NCBI GenBank assembly: GCA_016788685.1
Contig: JAEUSS010000541.1
Location: forward strand, 1 to 9,352
Length of the DNA stretch: 9,352 nucleotides
Direction of reading: 5' to 3'
Source of the DNA: Prolixibacteraceae bacterium
Lineage (GTDB): Bacteria > Bacteroidota > Bacteroidia > Bacteroidales > Prolixibacteraceae
Position 1 is the first letter of the stretch. The number at the start of each line of letters is the position of its first letter. Under the pieces are notes generated by a model. That model made no database searches, was not told the DNA's origin, and saw nothing but the letters and a program-made list of their open reading frames with translations. Both the position numbers and the translations under genes were made by a program. This document shows positions 1-6,971 of this stretch, in pieces.

Positions 1-10
1 GTTCAAAACA

Positions 11-1405
11 TTATTCATTGCCGTCTGCTTTAGCTGACGGATAAAAAGCATTTTGCTTTCTGATAACCGACTTAAATAAAACGGTATAAAGCACCACCAG
101 CAATATTCCTTTTAAGATGCTGCTGATGCTGATGCTCCACCACACTGACGAAAGGGCATTGTTCCAGAGTTCGATAAATGCCAGCGCCATCGGGATTCGC
201 AACACCGTAAGGGCAATTCCGCTTATTGCCGGGATATTTGGTTTTCCCCAACCAAAAAATGCCCCGGTTGCCATCAGTTCCATCACCATAAAAAGCTGCG
301 AAAAACCCAGAATAATAAGGTATTCACGACCCATTGCCACACTTTCCGGATCATTCAGGAAAATTGAAAAAAGAGGCTCTGCAAAAATGATGATGATGAC
401 CGATGTAACGGTTCCAAGGACAAAAGCAAGAAGCATACCTGAACGAAAAGCCTGCCATTGTTTCCGATAATCACCCGCACCATAGGCTATTCCTGAAATG
501 GTTGACAACGCGGAAAGAAATCCGCCGGCTGTCATGTACGAAATGGCTTCGATCTGAATGCCCACTTTCTGCACGGCAATGGCCGTTGGTCCCCAATGGC
601 TGATAATCCGCGCCATGAAAATGGCAACAATGGTGAACGAAACCCGTTGAAAAGTGGTACTCACTCCCATGCGCAGGATATTCTTCAGAAGTGAACTTTG
701 AAAAGCGGTACCTGCGGGTCTCAGATTTGCCGAACCGTTCAGTTTGATGTAAAACAGCAAGGTTCCGATGGCCTGCGAAACAATAGTACCCAAAGCAGCG
801 CCGTTAATTCCCATTCCACCTTGAAAAATCAAAAGATAATCAAGCACAATATTGATTGCCAATGCCGTTGCATTGATACGGAACGGTGATTTACTGTCGC
901 CCGAACCAATAAAAACACTCGTAAAAAACAGATTTTGAAAGGAAAAAGGAATAGCCAATCCGACAATAAGCAGAAAGCCGGTGGCTGCCTGTTCGATCTC
1001 CGGATTATTCAATTGAATTAAGCCAATCAGTTCGTTACCGGCAAAGAACAAAAGGACATAGTAAATTAAAGCGATAACAATAACCGCCAAAATGCCGCTA
1101 CGCACGTAACTTTTGGCAAGAGGAATATTACCGCTTCCGATGGAATGCGACACTTTAATACCGGCGCCAACGGTAAGTAACGACGATAATCCCCAACCGA
1201 AGTGCATGAAAAAACTGGCAGATCCGACAGCCGCAACGGCATCGCTCCCCAATCTTCCCACAAAAATCATGTTGATGAAGTTGTAAGCCATCGTCATAAA
1301 CGACGAGCCGATCACCGGCAATGCCAGCAAAATCAATCGTTTCATCATCGCATCAGAATCACCTGACAGAATGCGTTTTAAGCTATTATTTTTCAAGAAA
1401 ACCAT
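11..1405 (-). CDS. MATE family efflux transporter
   Basis: Integral membrane protein of 464 residues, the usual length for MATE (multidrug and toxic compound extrusion) carriers, which export drugs or metabolites from the cytoplasm in exchange for Na+ or H+. The sequence shows about twelve hydrophobic stretches in two related halves. The N-terminal part (about residues 20-65) carries the family pattern: a basic start, LALPVIG, an Asn-rich first helix and a VGRLGSDAVAAVG segment. A GWGKPNIP segment near residue 385 fits the second half. The ATG at 1405 is used; Met20 and Met21 are alternative starts just before the first helix. The gene ends 10 bases from the window edge, so its downstream neighbour is unseen. 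It is divergent from the small lipoprotein gene, with 133 bp between them. Family assignment is strong; substrate and coupling ion cannot be told from sequence. Confidence 0.93.
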   Translation of the reverse strand: MVFLKNNSLKRILSGDSDAMMKRLILLALPVIGSSFMTMAYNFINMIFVGRLGSDAVAAVGSASFFMHFGWGLSSLLTVGAGIKVSHSIGSGNIPLAKSYVRSGILAVIVIALIYYVLLFFAGNELIGLIQLNNPEIEQAATGFLLIVGLAIPFSFQNLFFTSVFIGSGDSKSPFRINATALAINIVLDYLLIFQGGMGINGAALGTIVSQAIGTLLFYIKLNGSANLRPAGTAFQSSLLKNILRMGVSTTFQRVSFTIVAIFMARIISHWGPTAIAVQKVGIQIEAISYMTAGGFLSALSTISGIAYGAGDYRKQWQAFRSGMLLAFVLGTVTSVIIIIFAEPLFSIFLNDPESVAMGREYLIILGFSQLFMVMELMATGAFFGWGKPNIPAISGIALTVLRIPMALAFIELWNNALSSVWWSISISSILKGILLVVLYTVLFKSVIRKQNAFYPSAKADGNE

Positions 1406-1538
1406 TCAAAAATTTTGAGTATCGATTAAACAAGCACCAAATAGAACAAATAGACGCAACGATTTCCGCAAATATTTAATCTTTATAAAAAAATACCAAT
1501 TTGTTTCGGATTAAGTAAATTAGCTGAAAATCTATCCC
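1406..1538. promoter_or_regulatory. Divergent intergenic region (MATE exporter / lipoprotein)
   Basis: This AT-rich 133-bp spacer lies between two divergent start codons, so it must hold promoters for both genes unless one is read from elsewhere. I found no well-spaced TTG plus TAnnTTTG pair for either direction. The nearest plus-strand match is TAAATTAG at 1516-1523, but the TTG at 1501 is only 12 bases upstream of it. No start has a clear Shine-Dalgarno site. Confidence 0.4.
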
Positions 1539-1871
1539 ATGAAACGTTTGCCTGCTTTTATTCTTGTCGTGCTTCTGATCGGACTGTATTCCTGCAAGAA
1601 AGATGATCACTCGGCAAACGAACCATTCCCCGAATGGCTTCAGACGAAAATAGACGAATTGACCTCAGAGCAGAACATTTGTAAATATACTGATGTGACA
1701 ATCTATGAGTATCAAGGGAAAACGTATTATGAGATATACTGTGGAATTTGGTCATGTTACCATTGCCAAATATTTGATGAGACTGGTAGTCGCCCAACCT
1801 GGGACACCGATGAGTGGAAAGCCTTCTTTGCCAATCAAAAAGTGGTGAAAGTTCTTCCGGCATGCCCTTAA
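1539..1871 (+). CDS. Small Cys-rich lipoprotein of unknown function
   Basis: A 110-residue predicted lipoprotein. Residues 1-18 form a signal peptide with a basic start (MKR) and hydrophobic core, ending in a LYSC lipobox with Cys19 as the lipidation site. The following KKDDH is typical of Bacteroidota lipoproteins. The mature part has five more cysteines (48, 68, 73, 76, 109), three clustered as CGIWSCYHC, so disulfides or metal binding are possible. The PEWLQTKIDEL segment and the YEYQGKTYYEI strand-like region resemble small Bacteroidota lipoproteins of the DUF6970 type, but I do not see that family's glycine-rich C-terminal motif, so this is only a suggestion. It is a single gene, convergent with the methyltransferase operon, whose stop codon is 40 bases away. 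That it is a lipoprotein is well supported; its function is unknown. Confidence 0.8.
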   Translation: MKRLPAFILVVLLIGLYSCKKDDHSANEPFPEWLQTKIDELTSEQNICKYTDVTIYEYQGKTYYEIYCGIWSCYHCQIFDETGSRPTWDTDEWKAFFANQKVVKVLPACP

Positions 1872-1873
1872 TC

Positions 1874-1918
1874 TGGAATAATGGTTTGCTTCGGCTTTCG
1901 AATGCGGAACTTATTCCA
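1874..1918. terminator. Possible bidirectional terminator between convergent genes
   Basis: TGGAATAA at 1874-1881 and TTATTCCA at 1911-1918 are perfect 8-bp inverted copies. A small inner hairpin (TTCG...CGAA) lies in the 29-base loop. It sits exactly between the lipoprotein stop and the methyltransferase stop, where a shared terminator is expected. The outer stem is AT-rich, there is no clear T-run, and the right arm overlaps the methyltransferase stop codon, so the call is weak. Confidence 0.3.
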
Positions 1919-3101
1919 CATACAATACCAGCCCTTTCAGGTATTCACCTTCCGGATGGTACATATCCACCGGATGATCGGCGGGCTGAACCAACTGATT
2001 CAGGATGCGCACTTTCCTTCCGGAGATGGCTGCCGCCGAAAATACGGCTTCGCGGAATTTATCTTTGGTGACCACCTGCGAACAACTAAACGTAAACAGG
2101 ATTCCGCCCGGGGCAATCTGCTGAAAAGCTTTCAGGTTAAGGCGTTTGTAGCCTTTCAATGCTTGCGGTAATGCGCCGCGGTGTTTGGCAAAAGCGGGAG
2201 GATCGAGAATGATCAGATCGTATTTGTCTTTGTTTTGATCCATGTAATCGAAACAGTCGGCCACAAATGCTTCGTGACGGGTATCATCCGGGAAGTTCAG
2301 TTTGACGTTTCCGTTGGTTAGCTCAATGGCTTTGGCCGACGAATCGACCGAATGAACCAGCTTGGCGCCACCGCGCATGGCATAAAACGAAAAACCGCCC
2401 GAATAACAAAACATATTCAGGACACTACGTCCGTTTGAATATTCCTGAACCAACCTCCGGTTTTCGCGCTGATCGACAAAAAAACCGGTTTTCTGGCCTT
2501 CCACCCAATCCACTTTAAAGCGGTTGCCGTGTTCCTGAACTTCAAAAACTTCAGACTTACCCAACAGGTATTCATCTTTCGCTTCGAGCCCGGCTTTGAA
2601 AGGCACCGTCTTTTCACTTTTATCGTAAACGGCAACCAGCCGGTCGCCCATCACTTCTTTTAAGGCTTTGGCAATCGTGTCCCGAATCACAAACATTCCG
2701 GCCGAATGCGCCTGCATCACCGCGGTTCCGTTATAGAAATCAACAATCAGCCCGGGCAAACCATCGCCTTCGCCATGCACCAAACGGTACACGTTTGTCT
2801 GATCGTTATCAACCAGCCCCAGCTTCTTACGGACATCTAACGCCCGGTCGAGCTTACCTTTCCAGAAATTAAAATCGGGTTCAACTTTCTCGAACGAAAA
2901 AACGCGGACGGCAATGGAACCAATCTGCACATGCCCCATAGCCAGAAATTCGTTCTGATTGGAAACGACTTCCACCACATCGCCTTCTTCTACCCGGCCA
3001 ATGATTTCTTTGATTGCTCCGGAAAAAATCCACGGATGGAAACGCTGCAACGATTGTTCCTTTCCGGATTTCAGAATAACCCGGCTATATTGATCTGTCA
3101 T
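1911..3101 (-). CDS. RlmI-like class I SAM-dependent 23S rRNA (cytosine-C5) methyltransferase
   Basis: A 396-residue cytoplasmic protein matching the RlmI/YccW family in length and order. An N-terminal PUA-like RNA-binding domain (about 5-75, with HPWIFSGAI at 22-30) is followed by a linking region with GEGDGLPGL (110-118) and a Rossmann methyltransferase domain. Visible motifs are GQKTGFFVDQR (202-212), the SAM-binding VLNMFCYSGGFS (227-238), LDPPAF (299-304) and FTFSCS (336-341), whose Cys340 is the likely catalytic nucleophile. RlmI in E. coli makes m5C1962 in 23S rRNA; the exact target base here is inferred from the family. It is the last gene of a three-gene operon. Its ATG lies 2 bases after the exonuclease stop with no Shine-Dalgarno site, which suggests translational coupling. 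The gene ends convergently with the lipoprotein gene. Confidence 0.92.
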   Translation of the reverse strand: MTDQYSRVILKSGKEQSLQRFHPWIFSGAIKEIIGRVEEGDVVEVVSNQNEFLAMGHVQIGSIAVRVFSFEKVEPDFNFWKGKLDRALDVRKKLGLVDNDQTNVYRLVHGEGDGLPGLIVDFYNGTAVMQAHSAGMFVIRDTIAKALKEVMGDRLVAVYDKSEKTVPFKAGLEAKDEYLLGKSEVFEVQEHGNRFKVDWVEGQKTGFFVDQRENRRLVQEYSNGRSVLNMFCYSGGFSFYAMRGGAKLVHSVDSSAKAIELTNGNVKLNFPDDTRHEAFVADCFDYMDQNKDKYDLIILDPPAFAKHRGALPQALKGYKRLNLKAFQQIAPGGILFTFSCSQVVTKDKFREAVFSAAAISGRKVRILNQLVQPADHPVDMYHPEGEYLKGLVLYVE

Positions 3102-3103
3102 AT

Positions 3104-3676
3104 TTATTGCTGATTGAGGGATTCGAAAATACGATGCGAGATCCAGGCATCGGTGGCAGCGTAAATCTGCTGGGCTTCAGTTAAGTCGGGAGCTTCCCAG
3201 TTGGTTACGCGCTGCGATTTGGAGATGCGGTAACCCAACACGATTGCCGATAACTTTTTCAGGCTGAAATCCTGAATGCCGTATTCTTTGACATGCTCCT
3301 GAAGTTCGATAAAGCCGCCGGGCTTAAAATTATTCAGCTTTTGCAGCCCTTTAATGTCGTCGCGGATAGCAACTCCGATCTTCTGAATTGCAGGATTTTC
3401 CAAAATACTCTTCAACCCGTTGGGTAAGCCTATTTTATTCAGGCGAAATAAAAAAGCACGATCTTCGGTGGCCAGTTGAAGCAAGGCAACTTCGTAAACC
3501 ACCCCTTTTTTAAAGGCCGGTTTGGTCTCGGTATCAAAACCGAGAATCCGTTGTTTCGAAAGGTAATCAATCGATTCCAGATAGTCTTCTTTCGATTCAA
3601 TCAGGGTAATGTTACCTTCAAACTGAATCAGCGGCAATTCTTCCAACTCTTCCTTATCAATACTTTCCCGGTACAT
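3104..3676 (-). CDS. DEDDy-type 3'-5' exonuclease
   Basis: A 190-residue protein consisting essentially of one RNase D/WRN-like 3'-5' exonuclease domain. The acidic metal-binding residues are visible: Asp48 and Glu50 in LGFDTET (Exo I), Asp106 or Asp107 in VAIRDDIKGL (Exo II), and Tyr172 with Asp176 in YAATDA (Exo III, the Y of DEDDy). Such enzymes trim RNA or single-stranded DNA ends; there is no HRDC or polymerase domain to decide which. The open frame extends to 3718, but I choose the ATG at 3676. AAGGAG (plus-strand 3684-3689) lies 7 bases before it, a good Shine-Dalgarno site in a phylum where they are uncommon, and the extra 14 residues would overlap the preceding gene. It starts 2 bases after the DUF5063-like stop and ends 2 bases before the methyltransferase start. 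Confidence 0.9.
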   Translation of the reverse strand: MYRESIDKEELEELPLIQFEGNITLIESKEDYLESIDYLSKQRILGFDTETKPAFKKGVVYEVALLQLATEDRAFLFRLNKIGLPNGLKSILENPAIQKIGVAIRDDIKGLQKLNNFKPGGFIELQEHVKEYGIQDFSLKKLSAIVLGYRISKSQRVTNWEAPDLTEAQQIYAATDAWISHRIFESLNQQ

Positions 3677-3678
3677 GT

Positions 3679-4311
3679 TTATTCTCCTTCCTGATACGAA
3701 AACCGGTCGTTCAACCAATCGGGTTTCGTATTTGTATGTGTTGTTTTTTGATTTTGCTTTTGGGCCTGAACCGCGTCGTCATCCGCAGGATTCTCGCTGT
3801 AAATCAGGTTATGAACGGCCCGCATGCAGTTGACCAGCGTCTGCCCCCACAACTGCGAAAAGTTATTCTGAACTTCCGAGAGCGCCAGCAGCATCACCTC
3901 CTCGTTCAGGGTCCTGAACGACATCACCACATCTTTCATCTCCTGGTAAATGTCGGCCACATTTTCAGCAATACTCACCGTCAGAGCCGACTCGCTGAAT
4001 TGCATTCCGGAGACAAAAACTTCCGGATAATCATCTCCCGCCCCCGTGTGCCGCAATACTTTTTGCTGAATCAGGTTGTAGTCCACTTCAGTCACAAATT
4101 TCTCAAGGTCTTCATCCGACTCAAATCCGAAGGCAGGCAAAAGGCTTGTTTTCAGGTATAAAAGGGGAAGCATTTTTTGCAGGCGACTCTTGAAATCCGC
4201 GGATTCCAATTCGTCCGAATGTTCCAGGAAGCTGCAAAATTCGTTGGCTACGGTAATAAATTCAATGACATTCTTTGAATAAACAAGACTATTCAATTCT
4301 TCTTCTCTCAT
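3679..4311 (-). CDS. DUF5063-like protein
   Basis: A 210-residue, mostly alpha-helical, acidic, soluble protein with no signal peptide or membrane segment. The pattern of an N-terminal helix (NVIEFITVANEFCSFLE), then LPLLYLKTSLLP at about 49-60, then a long helical body ending in a low-complexity tail (about 175-210, rich in Gln, Asn and Asp) matches the DUF5063 family as I remember it from Bacteroidota. The family has no established reaction and I see no catalytic motif. It is the first gene of the exonuclease/rRNA methyltransferase operon, which suggests a role linked to RNA metabolism or an accessory role for the exonuclease; that is inference from neighbourhood. A TAnnTTTG box lies 24 bases upstream. 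The last codons overlap the ribosome binding site of the next gene, so translation is probably coupled. Confidence 0.75.
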   Translation of the reverse strand: MREEELNSLVYSKNVIEFITVANEFCSFLEHSDELESADFKSRLQKMLPLLYLKTSLLPAFGFESDEDLEKFVTEVDYNLIQQKVLRHTGAGDDYPEVFVSGMQFSESALTVSIAENVADIYQEMKDVVMSFRTLNEEVMLLALSEVQNNFSQLWGQTLVNCMRAVHNLIYSENPADDDAVQAQKQNQKTTHTNTKPDWLNDRFSYQEGE

Positions 4312-4334
4312 GAAAAGCGTTCTAAAATATGCTG

Positions 4335-4360
4335 CAAAAGTATAAAGAATTTTTGTTCAG
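4335..4360 (-). promoter_or_regulatory. Candidate Bacteroidota-type promoter for the DUF5063-exonuclease-methyltransferase operon
   Basis: Read on the minus strand, TACTTTTG (plus-strand 4335-4342) is an exact match to the TAnnTTTG -7 box of Bacteroidota housekeeping promoters. A CTG (4358-4360) lies 15 bases upstream as an imperfect -33 TTG. It sits 24 bases before the first gene's ATG, a sensible leader length. The same 15-base spacing appears in two other candidate promoters in this window. Confidence 0.55.
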
Positions 4361-4417
4361 CGGATTTATACCCGAATTTAAGTGATGAAACTAATTCAAT
4401 GTCGCATTTTTTGTTTC

Positions 4418-4504
4418 ACTCACCCCGAAGCCCGGCCAATCGGTCTTCCCTCTTCTCGACTCGTAGAGAGCGTGCAGAATACCAAAGGTGTGATGGGGGT
4501 GAGT
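4418..4504. repeat. GC-rich intergenic segment bounded by a 9-bp inverted repeat
   Basis: ACTCACCCC at 4418-4426 is the exact reverse complement of GGGGTGAGT at 4496-4504, bracketing an 87-bp stretch much richer in G and C than its surroundings. An inner TCTC...GAGA hairpin lies near 4455-4470. The segment has no open frame of note and lies between the operon promoter and the MITE-like element. It could be a separate dispersed repeat, a remnant of an inserted element, or a structured leader or trailer; the window has only one copy, so this cannot be settled here. Confidence 0.35.
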
Positions 4505-4536
4505 CATGGTTAGGTACGACATTATTCCATCCCTAT

Positions 4537-4745
4537 TAACCCGAGTTCGACATTAAATTGATCAGATGGCAACCGGAATGCAGCCACTTATATAAGGTTA
4601 AATATACTTGTACCTGGTGTTTCTACTCAGGTTAAATTCAGAAGATAAGGTTTAAAACCTTAGTAAAAATCCAAGCCTCCGCAAAAGCAACCTTATTTAC
4701 TTATTTACAGGTCATTAAGATGAGACTTATTTCGAACTCAGGTTA
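4537..4745 (-). mobile_element. MITE-like inverted-repeat element, copy A (209 bp)
   Basis: A non-coding element with imperfect terminal inverted repeats: TAACCCGAGTTCGA at 4537-4550 and TCGAACTCAGGTTA at 4732-4745 (13 of 14 pair). The interior is nested: ATAAGGTT 4592-4599 with AACCTTAT 4689-4696, an arm at 4620-4633 pairing 12 of 14 with 4656-4669, and a central palindrome TAAGGTTTAAAACCTTA at 4646-4662. It is the reverse complement of the element at 6972-7201, roughly 85-90% identical by eye outside one 21-base length difference. Size, lack of a gene, terminal repeats and two copies in one window fit a miniature inverted-repeat transposable element. A TA at each edge could be a target duplication, as with IS630/mariner-type transposases, or part of the ends. 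The parent element is not in the window. Confidence 0.75.
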
Positions 4746-4811
4746 TTCGTTAATGGCGAAGTCTAAAATAAACCGGGGCACTGGTAGTGGTTTATCATCC
4801 ACCCATTGGGT

Positions 4812-6731
4812 TTAGTCCTGCTCCGTCCGATGTTTTTGCCACTCCATCCGGTTATCAACCCGGTACCTGATCTTTTCATTTTCGAGTAACCAGCGTACAA
4901 TTTTTACGATATGCTCCGGATTTCCCTCCACCTGCGCCAGCAGTTCTTCGTAAAAACAAGGTTCGAGCAGCACCTTTTTGATCCGGTCGGTAGTAATGTC
5001 AAACTCATATTTACTCACATTCAGCTCATTCCGCTCCATGCAAACATCGCACTTCCCGCACCGCACCGACTCGGTTTCGCCAAAATACTCAAGCAGAAGC
5101 TGGCTGCGGCATTTGTGCCCCGACGAGGCGTAATGAATCACCGCGTCAATCCGTTGCATGTAATCGCGTTTGCGGTCGGTGTAGTTTTCTTTGGTAATTC
5201 TTAGCCGGTCCAGGTCAATCCGCTCTTTGGTGAAAATGATAAACGGTGTCTTTTTCTGCGGAATGTAATCAATGATTTTCTGCGTCCGGAGCCGGACCAA
5301 AAACTGGTAAACCAAATCGGGGCTCACCCCCGAACGTTTGGCCATCAGCTGTTCGTCGATGGCCACATAATTGGTAAACAACCCGGTATACGAGCGCAAC
5401 AGCAGCTTGATAAAACCATCGAACCCGGCATTGGCCACCTGAAATTTATACAGATCGTCCCGATCGACCTGGAAATAAACCTTCGACGGATGATCCAGCT
5501 CATCGGTCAGCTCCAGGTAACCTTCCCGCTGCAGAATCTTCAGGCTGTTGTACACCGTGGTTATCTGGAACGAAAAACCCGAAGCAAACGAACCCATGCT
5601 AAATTCAAACGACTGGTCTTTTCCGAAGCCAACCGCCAGCTGGTAAAAATTGCAGAGCGCCTCGTAAACCCGCCTGATCACATCCGGTTCCGGAAACGAT
5701 TTGTCGACATTCTTTTCGAGCCTCACCTTGTCGCTGTTGTTGTACAGCAAAACCGACCAGGCTGGCTTTCCGTCACGTCCGGCCCTTCCGGCTTCCTGGA
5801 AATAGGCTTCCACCGAATCGGGCGCTTCCAGGTGAATCACAAACCGCACATCGGCTTTATCAATCCCCATCCCGAACGCGTTGGTCGACACAATCACCCG
5901 GCATTTCCCGCTCTTCCACGCCTCCTGCCTGGCCGACCTCACATTGGCCGCCAGTCCGGCATGGTAATAATCGGCCGAAATCTGGTTTCGTTTCAGTAAA
6001 TCGCTGATTTCGCGGGTCTGCTTCCGGCTTTTTACATATACAATGCCGGTTCCTTTGGCTTTTTGCACCGCCCCCACCAGGTAATTCACCTTATCCTCTT
6101 CATTTCGCACCAGGTAAACCAGGTTATTCCGGTAGTAACTGGTCCGGAGTACATTTTTGGTTTTAAACTTCAGCTGGTCCTGAATATCGTCAATCACCCG
6201 GGGCGTAGCCGTAGCGGTAACCGCCAGAACCGGAACACCGGGCAACAAATCGCGCAGTTCGGCAATTCGCAGGTACGATGGCCTGAAATCGTATCCCCAC
6301 TGCGAGATGCAATGCGCCTCATCCACGGCAATCAGGTTCACATCCAGCTGCCCGATCCGCTCCCTGAACCGTTCGGTGGCAATTCGTTCGGGCGAGAGGT
6401 ATAAAAATTTGTAGTTTCCCCAGGCGGCATTGTCCAGCGTAATCTTGATTTCCTGAGCACTCATTCCGGAGTAAATGGCCAAAGCCTTAATTCCGCGCTG
6501 ATTCAGGTTCTCCACCTGGTCTTTCATCAGGGCAATCAGCGGAGTGATCACCAGGCAGAGCCCCGGTTTCGAAAGCGAATACACCTGGTAAGTAACCGAT
6601 TTCCCCCCGCCGGTTGGCATCAGTCCAAGCGTGTCACGCCCGTGCGCCACCGATTGAATAATCTCTTCCTGCAACGGTCTGAAGGCGGTATAGCCCCAGT
6701 ATTTGGTCAATATTTGTGTAAATTGGCTCAA
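4812..6731 (-). CDS. RecQ-family ATP-dependent 3'-5' DNA helicase, HRDC-less
   Basis: A 639-residue cytoplasmic superfamily 2 helicase. Motif 0 is FRPLQ (17-21); Walker A is GGGKS (41-45, Lys44); DEAH is at 137-140, followed by the RecQ aromatic-rich loop CISQWGYDFRPSY; motif III is TATAT (172-176); motif VI is QEAGRAGRDG (312-321). Four zinc-binding Cys (541, 558, 561, 564) have exactly the spacing of E. coli RecQ (380, 397, 400, 403) but lie about 220 residues after motif VI instead of about 55. The extra region (about 345-520) includes a winged-helix-like stretch near 385-408. A short winged-helix-like tail follows the zinc site and there is no HRDC domain. The start is TTG at 6731: an in-frame stop lies 9 bases upstream, and the next ATG would remove motif 0. 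RecQ enzymes act in recombinational repair and fork restart. Inverted MITE-like elements lie on both sides. Confidence 0.93.
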   Translation of the reverse strand: MSQFTQILTKYWGYTAFRPLQEEIIQSVAHGRDTLGLMPTGGGKSVTYQVYSLSKPGLCLVITPLIALMKDQVENLNQRGIKALAIYSGMSAQEIKITLDNAAWGNYKFLYLSPERIATERFRERIGQLDVNLIAVDEAHCISQWGYDFRPSYLRIAELRDLLPGVPVLAVTATATPRVIDDIQDQLKFKTKNVLRTSYYRNNLVYLVRNEEDKVNYLVGAVQKAKGTGIVYVKSRKQTREISDLLKRNQISADYYHAGLAANVRSARQEAWKSGKCRVIVSTNAFGMGIDKADVRFVIHLEAPDSVEAYFQEAGRAGRDGKPAWSVLLYNNSDKVRLEKNVDKSFPEPDVIRRVYEALCNFYQLAVGFGKDQSFEFSMGSFASGFSFQITTVYNSLKILQREGYLELTDELDHPSKVYFQVDRDDLYKFQVANAGFDGFIKLLLRSYTGLFTNYVAIDEQLMAKRSGVSPDLVYQFLVRLRTQKIIDYIPQKKTPFIIFTKERIDLDRLRITKENYTDRKRDYMQRIDAVIHYASSGHKCRSQLLLEYFGETESVRCGKCDVCMERNELNVSKYEFDITTDRIKKVLLEPCFYEELLAQVEGNPEHIVKIVRWLLENEKIRYRVDNRMEWQKHRTEQD

Positions 6732-6971
6732 TGAATCTCAGCTGTTTTGGGATGCCTAAATTAATACAATCTGCGGAAACCTTTTAGCTCCGGTTTAAAA
6801 GCCAGGTTAAACTCCGGAAATTAGTGCCAAGCCTGAACCTTTTTCCGTCGGAAAAGAAAACCTGAAATTTAATCCGCGCCCGAATAATTTCGGTAAATAA
6901 AGTCTGCCAGACAAAACCTGGCGCTAAAGTCTCCTTCGGCGACATAGTCGAACCCAGCGAAAAAAAAACAC
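6732..6971. other. recQ upstream region without recognised promoter
   Basis: These 240 bases lie between the recQ start and MITE-like copy B. On the recQ strand I find no well-spaced TTG plus TAnnTTTG pair; TAATTTAG just upstream of the start is the closest -7 box. Two small hairpins are visible: CCGGTTTAA (6790-6798) with TTAAACTCCGG (6807-6817, two extra bases), which would be in the recQ leader, and GTCTCC-TTC-GGCGAC near 6931-6945. No coding frame stands out. Confidence 0.4.

Larger units (their letters stand above)
4312..4811. other. 500-bp intergenic region between recQ and the DUF5063-like operon
   Basis: The gap is a head-to-tail junction: recQ ends at 4812 and the operon begins at 4311, both on the minus strand. 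It holds the operon promoter near 4335-4360, a GC-rich segment bounded by a 9-bp inverted repeat (4418-4504), and a 209-bp MITE-like element (4537-4745). The 66 bases between that element and the recQ stop contain only a weak, interrupted hairpin that could help end recQ transcription. No coding frame stands out. Confidence 0.6.

Noticed and set aside
1558..1863. Minus-strand frame opposite the lipoprotein gene
   Set aside because: The plus-strand frame has a complete signal peptide and lipobox; the antisense frame shows nothing comparable.
1814..2171. Plus-strand frames across the lipoprotein end and methyltransferase 3' end
   Set aside because: They are shadows of the methyltransferase, whose conserved motifs fix the minus strand as coding.
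3677..3718. Longer start for the exonuclease at 3718
   Set aside because: It would overlap the DUF5063-like gene by 40 bases; the ATG at 3676 has a well-placed AAGGAG and keeps the whole domain.
4746..4811. Hairpin AAAC-CACT-ACC-AGTG-CCCCG-GTTT as recQ terminator
   Set aside because: The minus-strand stem is interrupted by a 5-base bulge and followed by only a weak T-run, so I do not list it as a separate feature.
5490..5999. Plus-strand 169-codon frame inside recQ
   Set aside because: It is fully antisense to the conserved helicase domain, and the translation has no family features. The same holds for 4911-5204 and 6063-6404.
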